Below, one piece after another: positions 8,645 through 21,194 of a stretch of DNA of 64,000 nucleotides. The DNA is from Pachyseris speciosa. Its lineage: Eukaryota; Cnidaria; Anthozoa; Scleractinia; Pachyseridae. The stretch lies in assembly GCA_016490735.1 (NCBI GenBank), contig JAEMWC010000559.1, forward strand, positions 288,501 through 352,500. Reading direction: 5' to 3'. The first letter of the stretch is position 1. The number at the start of each line of letters is the position of its first letter. Below the pieces are notes generated by a model. That model was not told where the DNA came from, made no database searches, and saw nothing but the letters and a program-made list of their open reading frames with translations. A program made the position numbers and the translations under genes.

Positions 8645-11600
8645 TCATATCAGTGTATGCCACTGTGCCACTGGGTTACGTGGAGAATTGAACATATCAT
8701 TCCAGTGCGACAATCCCTGGCCAGTCGAGAACATGTAAGGCCCCACAACCGCTCGACCAATCAGCTTCTTTGATCCCCCGAGCCTCGGTACCGTATAAAC
8801 TGATAACATGAAGCTCACGCGATCGAGGCCTTCGGGGAGGAGGGTAAAAACGAATGCTTCGTTGTAAACTGGATCGTTACATCTCTTCTTTGTGGCTGTT
8901 TTTTCGCTTTTTTACCGCTTTTCCACCCACAATCATGGAAACTTTGACATATGGATCTGAAAACATAGATAGTAGAATCAGTTAGTCTGTTATTAGTTAT
9001 TTATAAATCATCGCATCGTGATATTATTCTAAATTGAGCTCTCGATCTGACAGCGAGGGAAAGACGATTTTGTGTATGTGGTGGTTTTTTTTTTTCTGTT
9101 TCCACTCATCCTGAGTCCAGGTTTGTAATAAAAAGGTTCAATAAAAGGGGTGATAAATGACATTCAAAGGAATTTATATCTGGAGAGATTGAAATGTAAA
9201 AAAAATTGTTTTGAAACACCATCAGACACTTGACATCCCACAAAGGCACTCCAAGCTAGCAGGGAACTGTTTTGGTGTCCATCTACTAATTTTCAGCTTC
9301 AAATTCCAATTTTAAACCTTCATTAAATCTACAATATTTTTCCTATATCCCTAAATTTAACAAATCCTTTGAGAAAAATTATCTCTTCTGAAATATAACC
9401 AAAAATGTTGGCAGGGAAACAGTGAAGTACTCACCCAGATCTGTGTCCTCTCCATTTACCTTCAAATTTTTAGCTTTAAGGACAGCTATTGTCAGTCTAC
9501 ATGAAGTAGGAAGAAACTGAAGTGAAAACAGCAACTCGCCTTTATCCACTCCTTCCTAAATCAAAACATAACAACTACATTTTATTGAAAGGTATTCACA
9601 CAAAGCACAACTCCGTCTGAAATAGTAGCGACCAAACAAAATCAACACTACATATATCTTGGTGAGTATCACGACAGTTACTGATGCTAAAAATTGATCA
9701 AGGTTAGTGTAAATTAAATGAGGATAAATTCAGAGATACAATAACTCTGCAAAAATATCGTCGGAGCTACTTGACAATATGACGAGCAGAGATTTTAAGA
9801 ATGCAGCTGTGAATGATCATCGGCGAAGTTATGAACATAACTTAAGCAGCCGTGAAACTAAAGCCTGAAAAAAAATTCAGGCCGTGTACGGGAATCAAAC
9901 CCACGACCTCTGCGATACCGGTGCAGCGCTCTACCAACTGAGATAACAAACCAACTGGGAGCTGGTCATTTTGTTGGTTCGCAATATACGCGTGAGTGAT
10001 GAATATGTGAGTATGAGTAAATGAAAATCATTTATTTGAACTGCGGATTAAAGAAAGAAGCTGTGAATGATCATCGCAGTTTGATCATTCACAGCTTCAT
10101 TCCTCAATCCGCAGTTCAAATATAAGATTTTCATATATTCACACTCACATATTCATCACTCACGCGTATATTACGAACCAACAAAATGACCAGCTCCCAG
10201 TTGGCTTGTTGGTTTGTAAAACCGCCGACCGGTTAGCTCAAATGGTAGGGCACTGGACATCCGTCCGGGAGGTCGCAGGTTCAAATCCCGGCCGGACCAA
10301 CACTCAGGGTCTTTAAATAATTGAGGAGAAAGTGACATCTGCAAATGCATGGTTCGACTTTCGAGTCTTCTCGGATAAGGACGATAAACCGTAAGCCCCG
10401 TCCCACACACCGTTCGAAAAGAGTAGCGGACGTAGTTCCCGGTGTGGTGGTCTATCTCTCATCCGATGGTTGGGTTGGTAAATGCTCGGAGAAATTAGCT
10501 GTATAAGCTGCTGTAAAATTCGAGGCCTAGTAAATAAAGTGTATGTGTGTATGTTAGCTCAGTTGTTAGAGCGTTGCACCGGTATCGCAAAGGTCGTGGG
10601 TTCGATTCCCGTACAAGCCTGAATTTTTTTCAAGCTTTTCACTACTGTTGAAGTAGTATTCATATCTGCGATGATCATTCACATCGTCATTCTTTAATCT
10701 GCAGTTCAAATATATGATTTTCATATATTCACTCTCACATATTTATCATTCACGGGTATATTAAGACGAACCAACAAAATGACCAGCTCCCAGTTGGCTT
10801 GTTAGCTCAGTTGGTAGAGCGCTGCACCGGTATCGCATAGGTTGTGGGTTCGATTCCCGTACAAGCCAGAATTTTTTTCAGGCTTTTTTAGCTTCATTCT
10901 TTAATCCGCAGTTCAAATATGCGATTTCCATATATTCATTCTCACAGAGATTTTAAGACATTGCAAGATGGCTGGATCACCCGTTCTTTCTGCGAATTTC
11001 TCAAGACTTCAGTTCTTGCACGAACGAAGTCGAGTCACCAAAACTGCTTCGCCAATGGAATTGACCCTGCGAAATCCACAGGATTGGACTAAATTTGTTC
11101 CAGACACTTTTTAAAAGAGGATTCCGTCATCACCAATACAAGCTAGAAGCTCCTTTAAGTTTTGCAATATCATGACGCAAATTGTCGACAACGTGAAGAC
11201 ATAAATAGTGAATAATGACGTCAAATAACGTTCACAAAAAAGGTTTACTCTCGGATCAAACAAGGATGATTTCAGTGTTATGTAAGTAGGCGAAAGGTTA
11301 TTTTGAGGTTTGCACATTATAGGCTGAGACACACTCGAACGGCGACCTGTGCCTACAGATGAAACGTTGTATTAAGAAATGATCGTTTTCTCCGGGGAAT
11401 ATGTGATGATGCAACTTAAAACAGCCACCAATATTAATAATAAAGGGTTCAAAGTGCATCCAGCTGACTTATGACCATTTCCAATATAATTTATCTTGTG
11501 AACCAAAGGAATTAGCATCTTGATTTAAGTATAAAATTTTACCGCTAACAATCGACCTTTGTTTCATTAACCAATGGAAAAAGGAAGCAATTTAATTATC

Positions 11601-14600
11601 AGGTGGAGAGACTTATGAAGGGTGCAGGGGAGGGGTGGGGAGACTTATGAAGGGTGCATGGGAGGGGTGGGGAGAAATACTGAAACATTATATGTTTAGT
11701 AAAGCTCTCTCTCAACTAAAAATAACTAACCTGAAAATCTTGGTTGGTTATGTTCTCCCAAATTTCTCCAGTTTCCGATGGTGATTCTAGAACGTTCAAA
11801 TTATCCAGCGGATACTTCACGTGACCAATAACTTGCTGGCGGGAAAATCGGTCAAATTCGCAAACAGTGAACTCCAACGTCCTCTTCGGTAACTCCTCGG
11901 GAGCCACATAAAACACGAAATCTTCAAAGAACTGGGGATTCGAGGTCCTTCTTTGAACGCTGGACTGGACTTTGCGTTTCTTGTCTGGAAGAAGGAAGAT
12001 TTTGACATAAGGCGTCACCGTAACGTTCTCGCCTATCGGTGTCAGCCGGGTAGCTCTTATGAGACACACCATAAGTTCTTCGCTGAGTTTGTCATAGCGT
12101 AAGGAAAAGCAGAGCTTTGCTGACCCCATAAATGGAGACCCTTCCTCTTTTTCTTCCTCTCTGTAAGAAGAACAAAAAAGAACATTAGGGAAGTGGTTAG
12201 GGAAAAGAAACATGAAATTTTTCACGCCAATAAAGAGATTCTTGCCTATTGCCTGTAAACGTGGCATTAAGGGTAGAATAGCAAAAATGAAGTAAAGGTT
12301 ATACATAATTAACGAAATAATAGTATTTTTTTTGTCTGAAGTAAAAAGCTCAATTATTTCGTCGAAGAAAACTTGCTACTCTTTGGAAAATCAGGAAAAT
12401 CTACATATATTTACAGTGTATTCCTTTTTGCATACAATTACAGGTTATGGAAGCTGAATAAAGATATCAATGATTCGTCTGCGGAAAATGACGCTGACTC
12501 CCCGCGATTTGCGGCTGCTGCAAATACACCTGAATAATGACACATTTGCGGCGAAGAGTTACGATAACGTAACCTCATTCCCTTTCCTCAGGTTTAGGTC
12601 TGGGAACAAGAGTGGAATTCTTTACTTAAGATCCCATTGGACAGCAATCTCTTACCCAGACGTCAGGAGCACGTTGAACTTTAGTACTTTTAAATAGAAA
12701 CTCAAAACTGCACTTTTTATTCAAGTGTACAAATAAAAGTTTTTATATATTTTATACACATACGTTAAGTTAGTTAGTTTAATTTTATATGTTAACTTGG
12801 ATTCGATTTTCCTATTGGTATTATTTTTTAGTATTATATACAGCTCATATATGTGAGGCGCATTTGAAAATTGCCATATAAATAAATGTTATTATTATTA
12901 TTAGTCCTCGGGCCGGAGAGACTCTGGGATAATGGACCGCCATTTTCCCAGAAAATCTGGGGTAAAACAATGGAAGCCGTTACCGGCCAGCCAATCAAAA
13001 AATTTGATTTTATTCCATTATCCCAGAGTCTCTCCTGGCGACTAACCGCTGGCCAAAGAGCCTGAGGACTCTGGGTACGAGATTGATTGGACAGCGACTT
13101 AACTGAATACCCTTTGTCGCTGACCAGAAGAATCGAGGTCTACGTTCACCTGTAAATCTCTGGATCCAGGTAAGCATATTCCAGCTCTTCCTGTTCCTGC
13201 TGCGGGAATCTGGTCTGCGTGGTGATCGCTATTTCATCCATTCTTGGCGGCGGTATTTTGAACGACACGCGGCTCAGTCTTTTGTCTTTCTCTTTTTCTT
13301 CCTTGTATCGAGAACGTATGCGCCAAATAAGCAGAAGGGTGAGAACTCCAAAAAGAAGCCCACCACCTACAGCTATCAGAATGAACGCTGAAAGAAAGAG
13401 TTCACATTCATTAAATGAACAAACTTTGTAAAGTCGAACTGAAATGAACTCAGAAAAATTACTTCCACGTTTGTAGCCCAGGCCCCAGGGGGAGACTCAG
13501 GCAATCAGGTATCGGAATCACTGGGTTCGACTTTCGCTGCAAAAAGTTATTCTGGTGACTTTTCAGCTACATTATTCATTTTATTTCATTCCAATTTCCA
13601 TTCAGCTCATCCTATTTTCATTTTTCATTTTACTCTTAACATTATAGAACCTTGCAAGACGCATGACTCGTTTAATTTCTGAATCCTGCTTTATATGGCT
13701 TTGTTCACGCATAGGTCAGCGGATCGAGAATCCATAAGGCACCTGGTCCATGCAGCAAATCGCTTCCATAACTTGAATAATTGAAAATTCGATTTACTAG
13801 TCTTCTGCCCTATGCGACGAATTTTTTTCTAGTTTTTTTTTTTTTTTTTTTTTTACAGATTTTTAAATCTGATTGTCCGGTGCATACGCTACTGATTAAG
13901 CGGTTTCTATTAACGTCTGTTCCCTTGAGGACAAAAATGCACTTTTGGTTGTGAACCGTTTGCCAATAAAAGGAAACTGAATCATTTTATCTGTTAGAAA
14001 TTTTTGCTTTAATATTGCAAATTTAAAAAGCCTGATGGTTCTCTTATTTAATCTTTACCGAAACGTTTGGCACCGTCGTTGCAAATTGTTCATAATCTCA
14101 AATGAGGTATGACGAATGGCATTCGTTTCTACAATACGGAAGTAAACCGACACAGGAGCGACACCAAAGCGAAAAGAAACAGGAGAAAATCACTTAGTCT
14201 AGAACCACTCGCTAAAGCAAGTCACGTGATGATTTAATTTATTAAATTGAAAATTAATCTATTCTTACAGGAGATCGAAGAAGCCGTGATGGACAACAAG
14301 ATGTTGTGCAACGAAAGCACAAATGCAAGGTTTCAGCACTTGTGCTACGGTCGGTTTTTGACTGAATCGAAAGTATTCTATTTTTCACGGGATAAGGATT
14401 CTCCTTGAAAAGAGTATTTGCATCCGTAACTAAAAACAAGGACGCGATATTGTTCCTTAGAATGACTGAAATGCTAATGAGTGACAGATCTTTATTTTAT
14501 GAGAAAGAAAACATCGAATCGTACGTGGAAATTTGGTTATTTCTTGCTCATTTCTGGTCATGGGGCAGAGCATTTGTCAGTCAGTGTTAATTTCGTTTCA

Positions 14601-16021
14601 CCCGAATCGATAAGAAACAAAAATTACCCACTTATTCATCTTAAACAGCAAAAGTTTCACTGAACTAAAATTAAAAATATTAATACTTTCTGTTCTGCAA
14701 TAAGGCGTGACGTATGGAAAGCAAAAGAGCGCTCCTGAAACTTCAATATAAGCGGCTACTGAATCCGATTGACTGGGCTGTGATCGCGCTTGAAAGTTCT
14801 TACATTTCTGACTCAACACTTGCTCATTTTAGTTGAAATACTGCTTGATTTTCCATCGTGTTATTTACCATTTCGGTGGTCTTCATCAAGCAGAACATAA
14901 AATGCGATATTGCGTCGAATCCGGGATATACTGAAATGATACCAGTAATTATAGCATCTAATTATTGTCGATAATAAGGCCATTCCGATATACTAAATTC
15001 GAGGTGAATTCAAATAAAATAGAAATCAATTATTTTTCTACTATCGTGGGCACCAACTTCATATATTTTATTCCAGTGTCTGGGGATAAGTTTGAAAGAG
15101 TGAAGATTAAACATACAGGCCAACAGAGAAGTAATTACCTTGTATTGCTCATATTTCAGTTAATAATACTGGACTTTGATTTCGATGCTAAACAAACTTT
15201 TGAAGAACATGTCTGAGGCTGTCCAATCGTTATCTATAACTTGCTTTCCTCGTCTTTGTAGACTACCTTTATAATTTGTCAAATTTTCTGCGAATTGCCG
15301 AAAAAAGAATTTGTAGCCGAATTCGAAGGTTGTTCATGTTTTGGAATTCCACGAAAACATTTAATGCCAAAAATAGCTGGCAGAGCCCCTTACTGATCTA
15401 TTTTTTCACAATTTTTTTGTCACGACACCATTATGGACACCACCCTTAAACAAAATATGAACTTTCAGCGCCGATTCAGAGCGGAATAGCTTGGTTGACT
15501 TATCTAAACTGTTGATATTTGCACTAACTCCTTACCCCATTGTGTAAGTCCCGCTGTGGTCTTTGCGACACTTGCAGTCGTTGAAAAAGTGGTAAAGCTT
15601 ACATTCCTGGCATCTAAGAGAAAAATAAAGAAATCTCTCGTGACACAAGTGAATCTTTATAGCCTGTCCATAGTTTAAAAGGATGAATTTCGCGAGCATT
15701 CGTTATTTTTCGCGCGATAAGTAGTCGATCAGTGCAGAGTCGCTTAATTAAGGGAGCAAAACAATATTCATCAAAAGTTTGTGGTCAAGATAAATTACAC
15801 CTAGCTTGACAACTCAACCGACTTGGCAAGAACTAACCGACTAAAAGTAAATTACTTTGAGAAGTCTCTCAGCTCAGTTCCCGAGAAATCCACAAAAGTT
15901 GCGATATAACGCGATAAGACGGGGCGAGGATTTCTTCATGATATTTGTTTGACTTACCGGGGAAATTCTTCAGTCTCATGACGGGCGAAAACTCGTCCAT
16001 ATATCTAACAATTCTGGTCAT
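8645..16021 (-). CDS. SytA: divergent synaptotagmin-like protein (TM, C2A, C2B)
   Basis: Five exons on the minus strand: 15958-16021, 13150-13387, 11731-12160, 9435-9555, 8645-8956. Phases fit at every junction (1, 2, 0, 1). The product is about 387 residues: short lumenal N-terminus (MTRIVRYMDEF), membrane helix at about 22-43 (FILIAVGGGLLFGVLTLLLI) followed by basic RIRSR, a charged linker, C2A (about 113-235) and C2B (about 247-387) ending HWNDMFNSPRNPVAQWHTL. Synaptotagmins sit on vesicle membranes and work in docking and fusion. Ca2+ ligands are degraded: C2A loop 1 has TPYVK for DPYVK, and C2B loop 3 has no acidic residues. A calcium-independent role is inferred. An in-frame ATG at 16105 would add 28 residues; 16021 was chosen because it gives a lumenal length like SytC. 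One extra base in an A-run (8899-8904) breaks the last exon. Confidence 0.85.
8899..8904 (-). other. Single-base frameshift in SytA C2B (A6 run)
   Basis: On the coding strand the frame reads AVKKRK into a run of six A and then meets a stop. With five A the frame continues KTATKKRCNDPVYNEAFVF, the expected polybasic and NPxxNE core of a synaptotagmin C2B, up to the natural stop at 8645. The surrounding exon is otherwise intact and conserved, so this is a homopolymer sequencing error or a very recent mutation. Confidence 0.85.
9868..10215. repeat. Foldback repeat carrying a tRNA-like unit, in SytA intron
   Basis: Inverted arms meet near 10076. Both contain the sequence running from the tRNA-like unit through GAGCTGGTCATTTTGTTGG, a spacer, GAACTGCGGATTAAAG and GCTGTGAATGATCAT. 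The structure parallels the foldback at 374-712 but uses a different tRNA-like family (GGTTTGT/GGCTTGT type). The right arm's tRNA-like part is interrupted by the SINE at 10226-10553. Confidence 0.75.
9880..9952 (-). repeat. tRNA-like sequence (degenerate)
   Basis: About 73 nt on the minus strand with A box (CTCAGTTGGTAGAGC), an anticodon loop containing CCGGTAT, B box (GGTTTGATTCC) and imperfect acceptor ends. Position 33 would be C instead of U and the anticodon stem has a mismatch, so function as tRNA is unlikely. A hairpin TTCAGG/CCTGAA with an A-run abuts the 3' end. Confidence 0.6.
10226..10553 (+). mobile_element. tRNA-headed SINE inserted in a tRNA-like repeat
   Basis: The head (GGTTAGCTCAAATGGTAGGG, then GGTTCAAATCCCGGCCGGACC in part) has A and B boxes. 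A body containing CTTCTCGGATAAGGACGATA and CCCGGTGTGGTGGTC follows, and the tail is GTATGTGTGTATG. The host tRNA-like unit is split: GGCTTGTTGG before it and GTTAGCTCAGTTG after it. The conserved body suggests a SINE superfamily domain, but I cannot name it with certainty. Confidence 0.7.
10554..10640 (+). repeat. tRNA-like sequence, 5' end displaced by SINE
   Basis: Contains GTTAGCTCAG, a loop with CCGGTATC, GGTTCGATTCC and the 3' acceptor ACAAGCC, then GAATTTTTTTC as a pol III-type terminator. Its 5' acceptor strand lies upstream of the SINE. Confidence 0.6.
10796..10867 (+). repeat. tRNA-like sequence with intact acceptor stem
   Basis: 72 nt: GGCTTGT and ACAAGCC form a perfect 7-bp acceptor stem, GCTC/GAGC the D stem, GGTTCGATTCC the B box, and AGAATTTTTTTC follows as a terminator. 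The nominal anticodon would be GGT (Thr), but position 33 is C and the anticodon stem keeps only three pairs. I treat it as a repeat-borne tRNA-like sequence and not a cellular tRNA gene. It is preceded by the same spacer as the other copies. Confidence 0.6.
11608..11675. repeat. Two-copy tandem repeat, about 34-bp unit
   Basis: The unit AGACTTATGAAGGGTGCA followed by GGGGAGGGGTGGGG is duplicated in tandem within a SytA intron, about 55 bp past the C2A exon donor. Confidence 0.7.
12440..12903 (+). mobile_element. LINE 3' fragment with (ATT)n tail
   Basis: The plus-strand frame contains SHWTAISYPDVRSTLNFSTF, then a stop, then KLKTALF. This resembles the far C-terminus of CR1/L2-like reverse transcriptase ORFs (WN-LP--IR---FK--LK). 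The fragment ends in GAGGCGCATTTGAAAATTG and ATAAATGTTATTATTATTATT, a typical 3' tail. It lies antisense in a SytA intron. Confidence 0.55.
12904..13085. mobile_element. Truncated copy of the 22450-22670 MITE family
   Basis: The right terminus GACTCTGGGTACGAGATTG and the interior (GAGAGACTCTGGGATAATGG twice in inverted orientation) match the complete copy at 22450-22670. The first 17 bases of the left terminus are missing where the LINE tail abuts. It lies about 65 bp from the SytA transmembrane exon. Confidence 0.75.
13388..15957. other. SytA intron 1, no recognised element
   Basis: Contains a T-run at about 13832-13854 followed by ACAG, and AT-rich sequence with short frames in both strands. 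No exon with family similarity, RNA gene or paired terminal repeat could be supported. Confidence 0.4.
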
Positions 16022-19000
16022 GTTTGTCGCTGAAACCTCGCGCAATTCGCCGGATACATGACCAATGACATTTAGAAGTCCTTTCCCGCAGAGAAATGTT
16101 TCCAAACAAGGTGGTGAAATGGTCTGTATGGTTTCGCGCGAGTTTTCCCAAGCGTGTCACCACTTGAAGTGAACCGAGAATCTTTCCAATGTAAAGCACG
16201 CGTCAGAGCTTAAATAAAGGCACTAATATAGGAGCTGGGGGCGAATACTGCAATACAGAGACTGAAAGGAACCATTTATTTTGGGTGTAGAAATATCAAG
16301 TAATAGGAAGTTCTCATTATGCCGCAGCGGGCTTTTGAAAGCGCCCAGGTGTTCGAAATGGTTTACAGCTTTCTTGAAGGCCGAATCCTTTCAGTGGGGG
16401 GCAGGAAATTGTGGTGTGCTTAAATTGCACATACAGTGAAAGACAATTGATTTCATTCACTGTTCAACTAAAATTACTGAGGCAAAAGGAGTCTTAATCT
16501 AAACAGATATTTCCCGTAGGTGCCCTTGTTCTTCAAGAAGTATTAGTTTAGTCTGTAAAAAGCTTTATCGAAGGAAATAAAGTAACTTAAGGTAACAACA
16601 ATTAAATATTAGTTTTACAATTAACTAATTAAGTGATAAGAAATACTGAAACCTAAATTTGCAAGAAAGGTTATTGCTTGTTCACTGCTTGCTTGCTGAA
16701 AGGCCTAATCGGGTCACGCATGGTGAAATTACTGTGTATACACGTAGTCACTTTTGTTAACTGTAGGTGATTTTATTTTGAGGCGCAGTTAATCAAAAGA
16801 TTGCGTAAATCTACGTAGACGTGGTTAGTTCTTTATTAATATCATTAAAGGCGTCATTGTGGTTACCCTAAATGTGGTCATCCGAACTCAGAGCCGCCTT
16901 AAAGGGAGTTGAAGGAAAATAATGGAAATTTAATCTCAATGAAATAAACAATGTATAGACCAGAATGTTTACTTTCACTTGCAATGATTTCTCCTGAGTG
17001 ATTTTATACGATTTAACATCTTTAAAAAAAATTCTCATGGTGATTTGAAAGAGAAATGAATAGCTTTGATATAAGTTTAGGGATGTAGGTTTGGTCCTAA
17101 TTGAATTGGTTCAATAAATTCAAAGTATTGCTCCAAGATATTAATTGTTCGTTTGAGTTCATTTTCTCACCTTCTTATACACTCTGTTAAATATTCTTTA
17201 TTTCCTTGGAAAGTCTATTCGTCTTTTGTAGAAACCATTCCAGTTAGAATATATACACATTAACCAAGTAAGACTTACTCATGCATAGAACCCGCCAATT
17301 GATATTTTTACAATTTTCTACGAATTATCGATGTTGGCTTTACTAATATTTCCGCATAATGTCATGTCATTAGTATTAGAAATATGTGGCGAGTTTTACG
17401 TATTAATGTTTGGTTATCATCAAAGCGTTAAGGAGTAAGGTTATTCCCCAAAACGGAAAACCATTAACTTGTTTCGTTTTCTGAGTTACCATTTTTTGAA
17501 ATCTTTTTTTTTCTGTTAGAAATGAACCTTTACAGAATCTTGTCAATCGTTTGTCAGTCTTTCATCATGTACGTTTTTAAAATGTCATTAGCAATACACA
17601 AAAGTATGGTCTCTTCTAAGAGGTAATTTCAGTTTAATAACGGGAAAGATACATTACCACCTCTTAAATTAACAGCACTATCTTGAAAAATATCACGAAT
17701 TCGGTTATAACGTGCTGTAGGAACGTTTGCTAAATTTTGCGAGTGGACTGAGCTTTCTAAACCATTTGTTTATCATACATTCCAGGTGGCACTTAAGTGT
17801 CCCTTCAAATTGCACTGAGCTGACTAGTCTTGCAAAAAGACGCGAGGCAGTGTCAACTTTCAACTTTTCAAATCCGTACGTCGTCCGCCCTCACCTCCTC
17901 TCCCCCCCCCCCCCCCCCCCCCCCCTTCACCCTTCTTCCAGGCGATGCTTTATTCTAAACGATTGTCGACAGGATTACTTCAAATTCTACCAGAATAATG
18001 AGCATTGAAAATGGTGTCTTTTTTGCAAGGAAAAATTATAGTATTGCATGCCTAGGGCCCCTATCACGGAATCCTCACGGAAGACAAACATGCTCTCACG
18101 AAACCGAACTTGGCTAAATATCATTTTCTGGCACTTAAAAGGCGTCTGGACATATTACTTAGAAATTAAACGATCCTCATACCGTGCGACAGTAGACACA
18201 GGAATTTCTTTTCTGAAACAAAAAGATGACGTAACGGTGATTTAACTTGGTTTTTGTTTTCAGCCATGAACTCATTCACACTGATTACAGGAAATATATA
18301 GTTGTTCCGACATTTTCTTCTGTTTTGCTAAAGTGACGTTGCCCAAAGTGTTCCAGTGTTGTAACTACTTTTACTGGCGGAACAAACATAACATTCATCG
18401 TCAGCATGGAGAGCGTTTTGCAGGATTTGTGTTTGCTAATTTCAACTTATCGGAAATCCACTTGTTCTCTGTAACAAACTTGTGGAAACCGGTAATAAAC
18501 TGTTTTCAATTTCCTGAATACGACTTATAAATAACGACGAATAAATACACCAGAACTTCAACTACCATCGATTAATTTAGGACTTGTGAATGACCAAAAT
18601 GAGAGCTGGAGTTATGTATTGTTGCTGACTAAGAGGAAAATTGGGAAGTTGGTGGAATAAATAGAAGAAGAAAAAAATCATCATACACTCTTCCTGGAAT
18701 AGGAGAAATGCAGTTTTCGCATTCGTATCACAAATGCCAAGAAAAGCATCGTTAAACTCATTCAGGATTTCGTCTGGACGTCCTCGAAACTGTTGCTTTC
18801 TAGGATGTGAAAACTGATCATGTTTAAGTCAAGGTTTTATAAGCCGCTTTGAAATCGTAATGTGCTGCGATTTAATCACAGAGGAAAACAAGAGGAAACC
18901 TTTGACATGTACAGCAGTTCCAGGCGAAGTGTAGCCGACTTGTGAAAAGCGCAGCGCATGCACAAGAGTGCATTTGCAGACACATTTCCCAGCGGAATGT

Positions 19001-20690
19001 GAGCAATGCACCAAATCACTGATTCCTGAGTCTTAGGCCCCAAGGGCTGGTAGCACCCAAATTTTACGCGGAGTTTTATTCACGGCTGTAACAAGGTCTT
19101 CATAAGAGAAATTTAATGGAAAGGAAGTCAGACAATACATGTCACGGGTCTTTTTTTTTAATCAAAGGAATGAAGGAAACGAAAAAGGCAAAAGTGGTCA
19201 TTCGCTGGACTTTAGACTGGGAAAACTGGCGCATCAAAGGTATCACAGATAATATTTCAAAGGCTCAATTAATATAGATTGGTTTCCCAGTTTTTACTGC
19301 GTTGTTTTTTATTTCAATCAAATGTATCATATATTGATCACTTCACTGATAAAACAATCGAGGTATTTTGATTTCTTTAATCAGAACGGAGAATGGAATA
19401 GATGACACTTTCCTCTTGCTGTTTACAATATTTAGGGACACATGTTCAGATCGCAGCTCAATGCTTGCAACCTCGTGACAAGGAAGAAAACTTAGTTCTT
19501 GTTCTACTTTTATTTGGCTTTGCGAAAACATTTCATGGAATATAGGGGAAAACGCTAGCCATCTCTATGCTAATTGTGTGCAGATTATATATTGACTGAC
19601 GCCGTAAGGGAGACAATCTTCGATCTAAAACCTTGAACTTCTCCCAAGAAATGGATGTTGCTTTAATAGAAAAAAGAACATAAAATATATTTGGTTTCAC
19701 GATTATGTTGTAATGATTTGTTGTAGTGATTAGTGTCCATCCTCGAATTTTGAGGCCAGTGCATGACTGATATTTGCTTCTAATATCAGTTTCTTGGTAA
19801 ATAATAGTAATAAACATTACAATCTGATATTAAGAAAAAGAGCCTCAACTTTGTTGCAAGAAGGGTTTCCATCATATTATTACTGGATGAATCACTTTAT
19901 TTGAGATGAGCTTTCATTTATTTTTTTTCTCTGCAGTAAAGGTACGTACGTATACTTTGAAGTGTTCAATAAAAGTGATTCTTCGAGTTTGCAATTGGTA
20001 TCATATTACGTTGTTTTTCCTAGACAAACAATTAAATGTATTAAGTTTAGTCAATTCTCTTAATCTCTCTCACGTGCACTGCATCTCTTTGCTGCTGTCG
20101 TTAAGACCGTTAGCTAACTTAGTGTCGTTATTAAAGGCAACTACATTGTATCTCCGGCTTCGCCTCTTGGTTGTACTTCGTTGAATAGCCAAGCTTACCC
20201 TGTTGAAGTACTCCAGATAAATAAACGCTTCCAGACGCGTTAAATTATTTGGTCTTGGAAACCTATTTGTTTCTGACGTAGAAAATCTCATGGCGACAGC
20301 GAAGCTAGTTTGGACATAGCCGGTCGGCGGGAGAATTCCCATTAGAAACATATTTATCACTTCTTCCATCATGTATTCCATGCTGTGGAATATAATATCA
20401 CAGTATTATTAATATTTTTCTCTCACGAACAATGGCAACATCAGTAAATCGAGTATCTGCATATGGAAAGGACGAATGCTGAGTGTATTGTAAACACTAA
20501 GTTTCTGTTACTGAGGCTGATGCCCGCTTTTTGTCACCGTCTATGGTCTCCATGTACGCCAACGCACCCTCTCCACTTCTCCCCCGCCCCCGCCCCCTGA
20601 ACGAATGTAGGCAGAACAAATGAGTAACGGGAGGAATCATTAAAAGAGTGTTCGGCTGCAAATGTTAAACAGAGAGGCGCCATGCGCGTA
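16022..20690. other. Upstream flank of SytA, no supported gene
   Basis: Presumed SytA promoter side. All open frames are under 105 codons and overlap each other. A run of about 21 C lies near 17905-17925. No TATA box or CCAAT box could be tied to a start site with confidence, and no repeats with clear borders were seen. Confidence 0.35.
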
Positions 20691-21040
20691 CATTTCGATG
20701 CGTTTTGGCCTTGCGTCCACACTAAACGATCCGAAAATGCTATCATTTTCGTTGAAAACGCTTACATGGGAAAACGCTCTCCAAAGTGAAGACAGTTGAA
20801 AACGCATCGTTTTGAAAACATTGACTCCATTCACATCCCCTTGAACTGAGATCCAGTCTCTAGGCGCATGTGCAGATGACTGTTAAAGCGAAGCGTAATC
20901 TCGTATCAGCGTACTCGAGTGTCTTAGTGTGGACGGGACTGAAAAGCAACCTTAGTGTGGACGCGAACTGAGCTTTTGATGTGTTTGCGGTGAAACGAAA
21001 ACGTAGCGTTTTTAAAACCCATTAGTTTGGAAGGGGCCTT
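20691..21040. mobile_element. Probable inverted-repeat DNA element rich in GAAAACG motifs
   Basis: The left end (GGCCTTGCGTCCACACTAAACG) and the reverse complement of the right end (GGCCCCTTCCAAACTAATG) are similar. The interior repeats GTGTGGACG and GAAAACG motifs in both orientations. It resembles common non-autonomous DNA elements of corals. Borders are approximate. Confidence 0.4.
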
Positions 21041-21194
21041 CATCTGCTCTGTTGATTCATATAACAACTGCTTCGATCTTACTTGGGATCGATGTTTTCC
21101 AAAGAATACGATCATCATTAACAACTGAAGGATTGAACCGATTGTATACATCGATGATATTGCCAATTTCTGAGTACAGTTATGCTGTTTTTCA
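21041..21194 (+). mobile_element. LINE reverse transcriptase fragment
   Basis: The plus-strand frame reads GIDVFQRIRSSLTTEGLNRL and then YTSMILPISEYSYAVFH. This is the conserved stretch after the RT palm in CR1/Jockey-type LINEs (LYxSxxxPxxEYxxxVW). It is cut at its 3' side by the left terminus of the element at 21195. Confidence 0.6.

Noticed and set aside
8857..8885. Splice donor GAT|GTAACG ending the SytA C2B exon
   Set aside because: The sequence continues directly into the rest of C2B in another frame; a one-base homopolymer indel explains it without an intron.
10796..10867. Functional tRNA-Thr(GGT) gene
   Set aside because: Acceptor stem and boxes are good, but C33 and a weak anticodon stem, plus repeated copies in a mobile-like unit, argue against a cellular tRNA.
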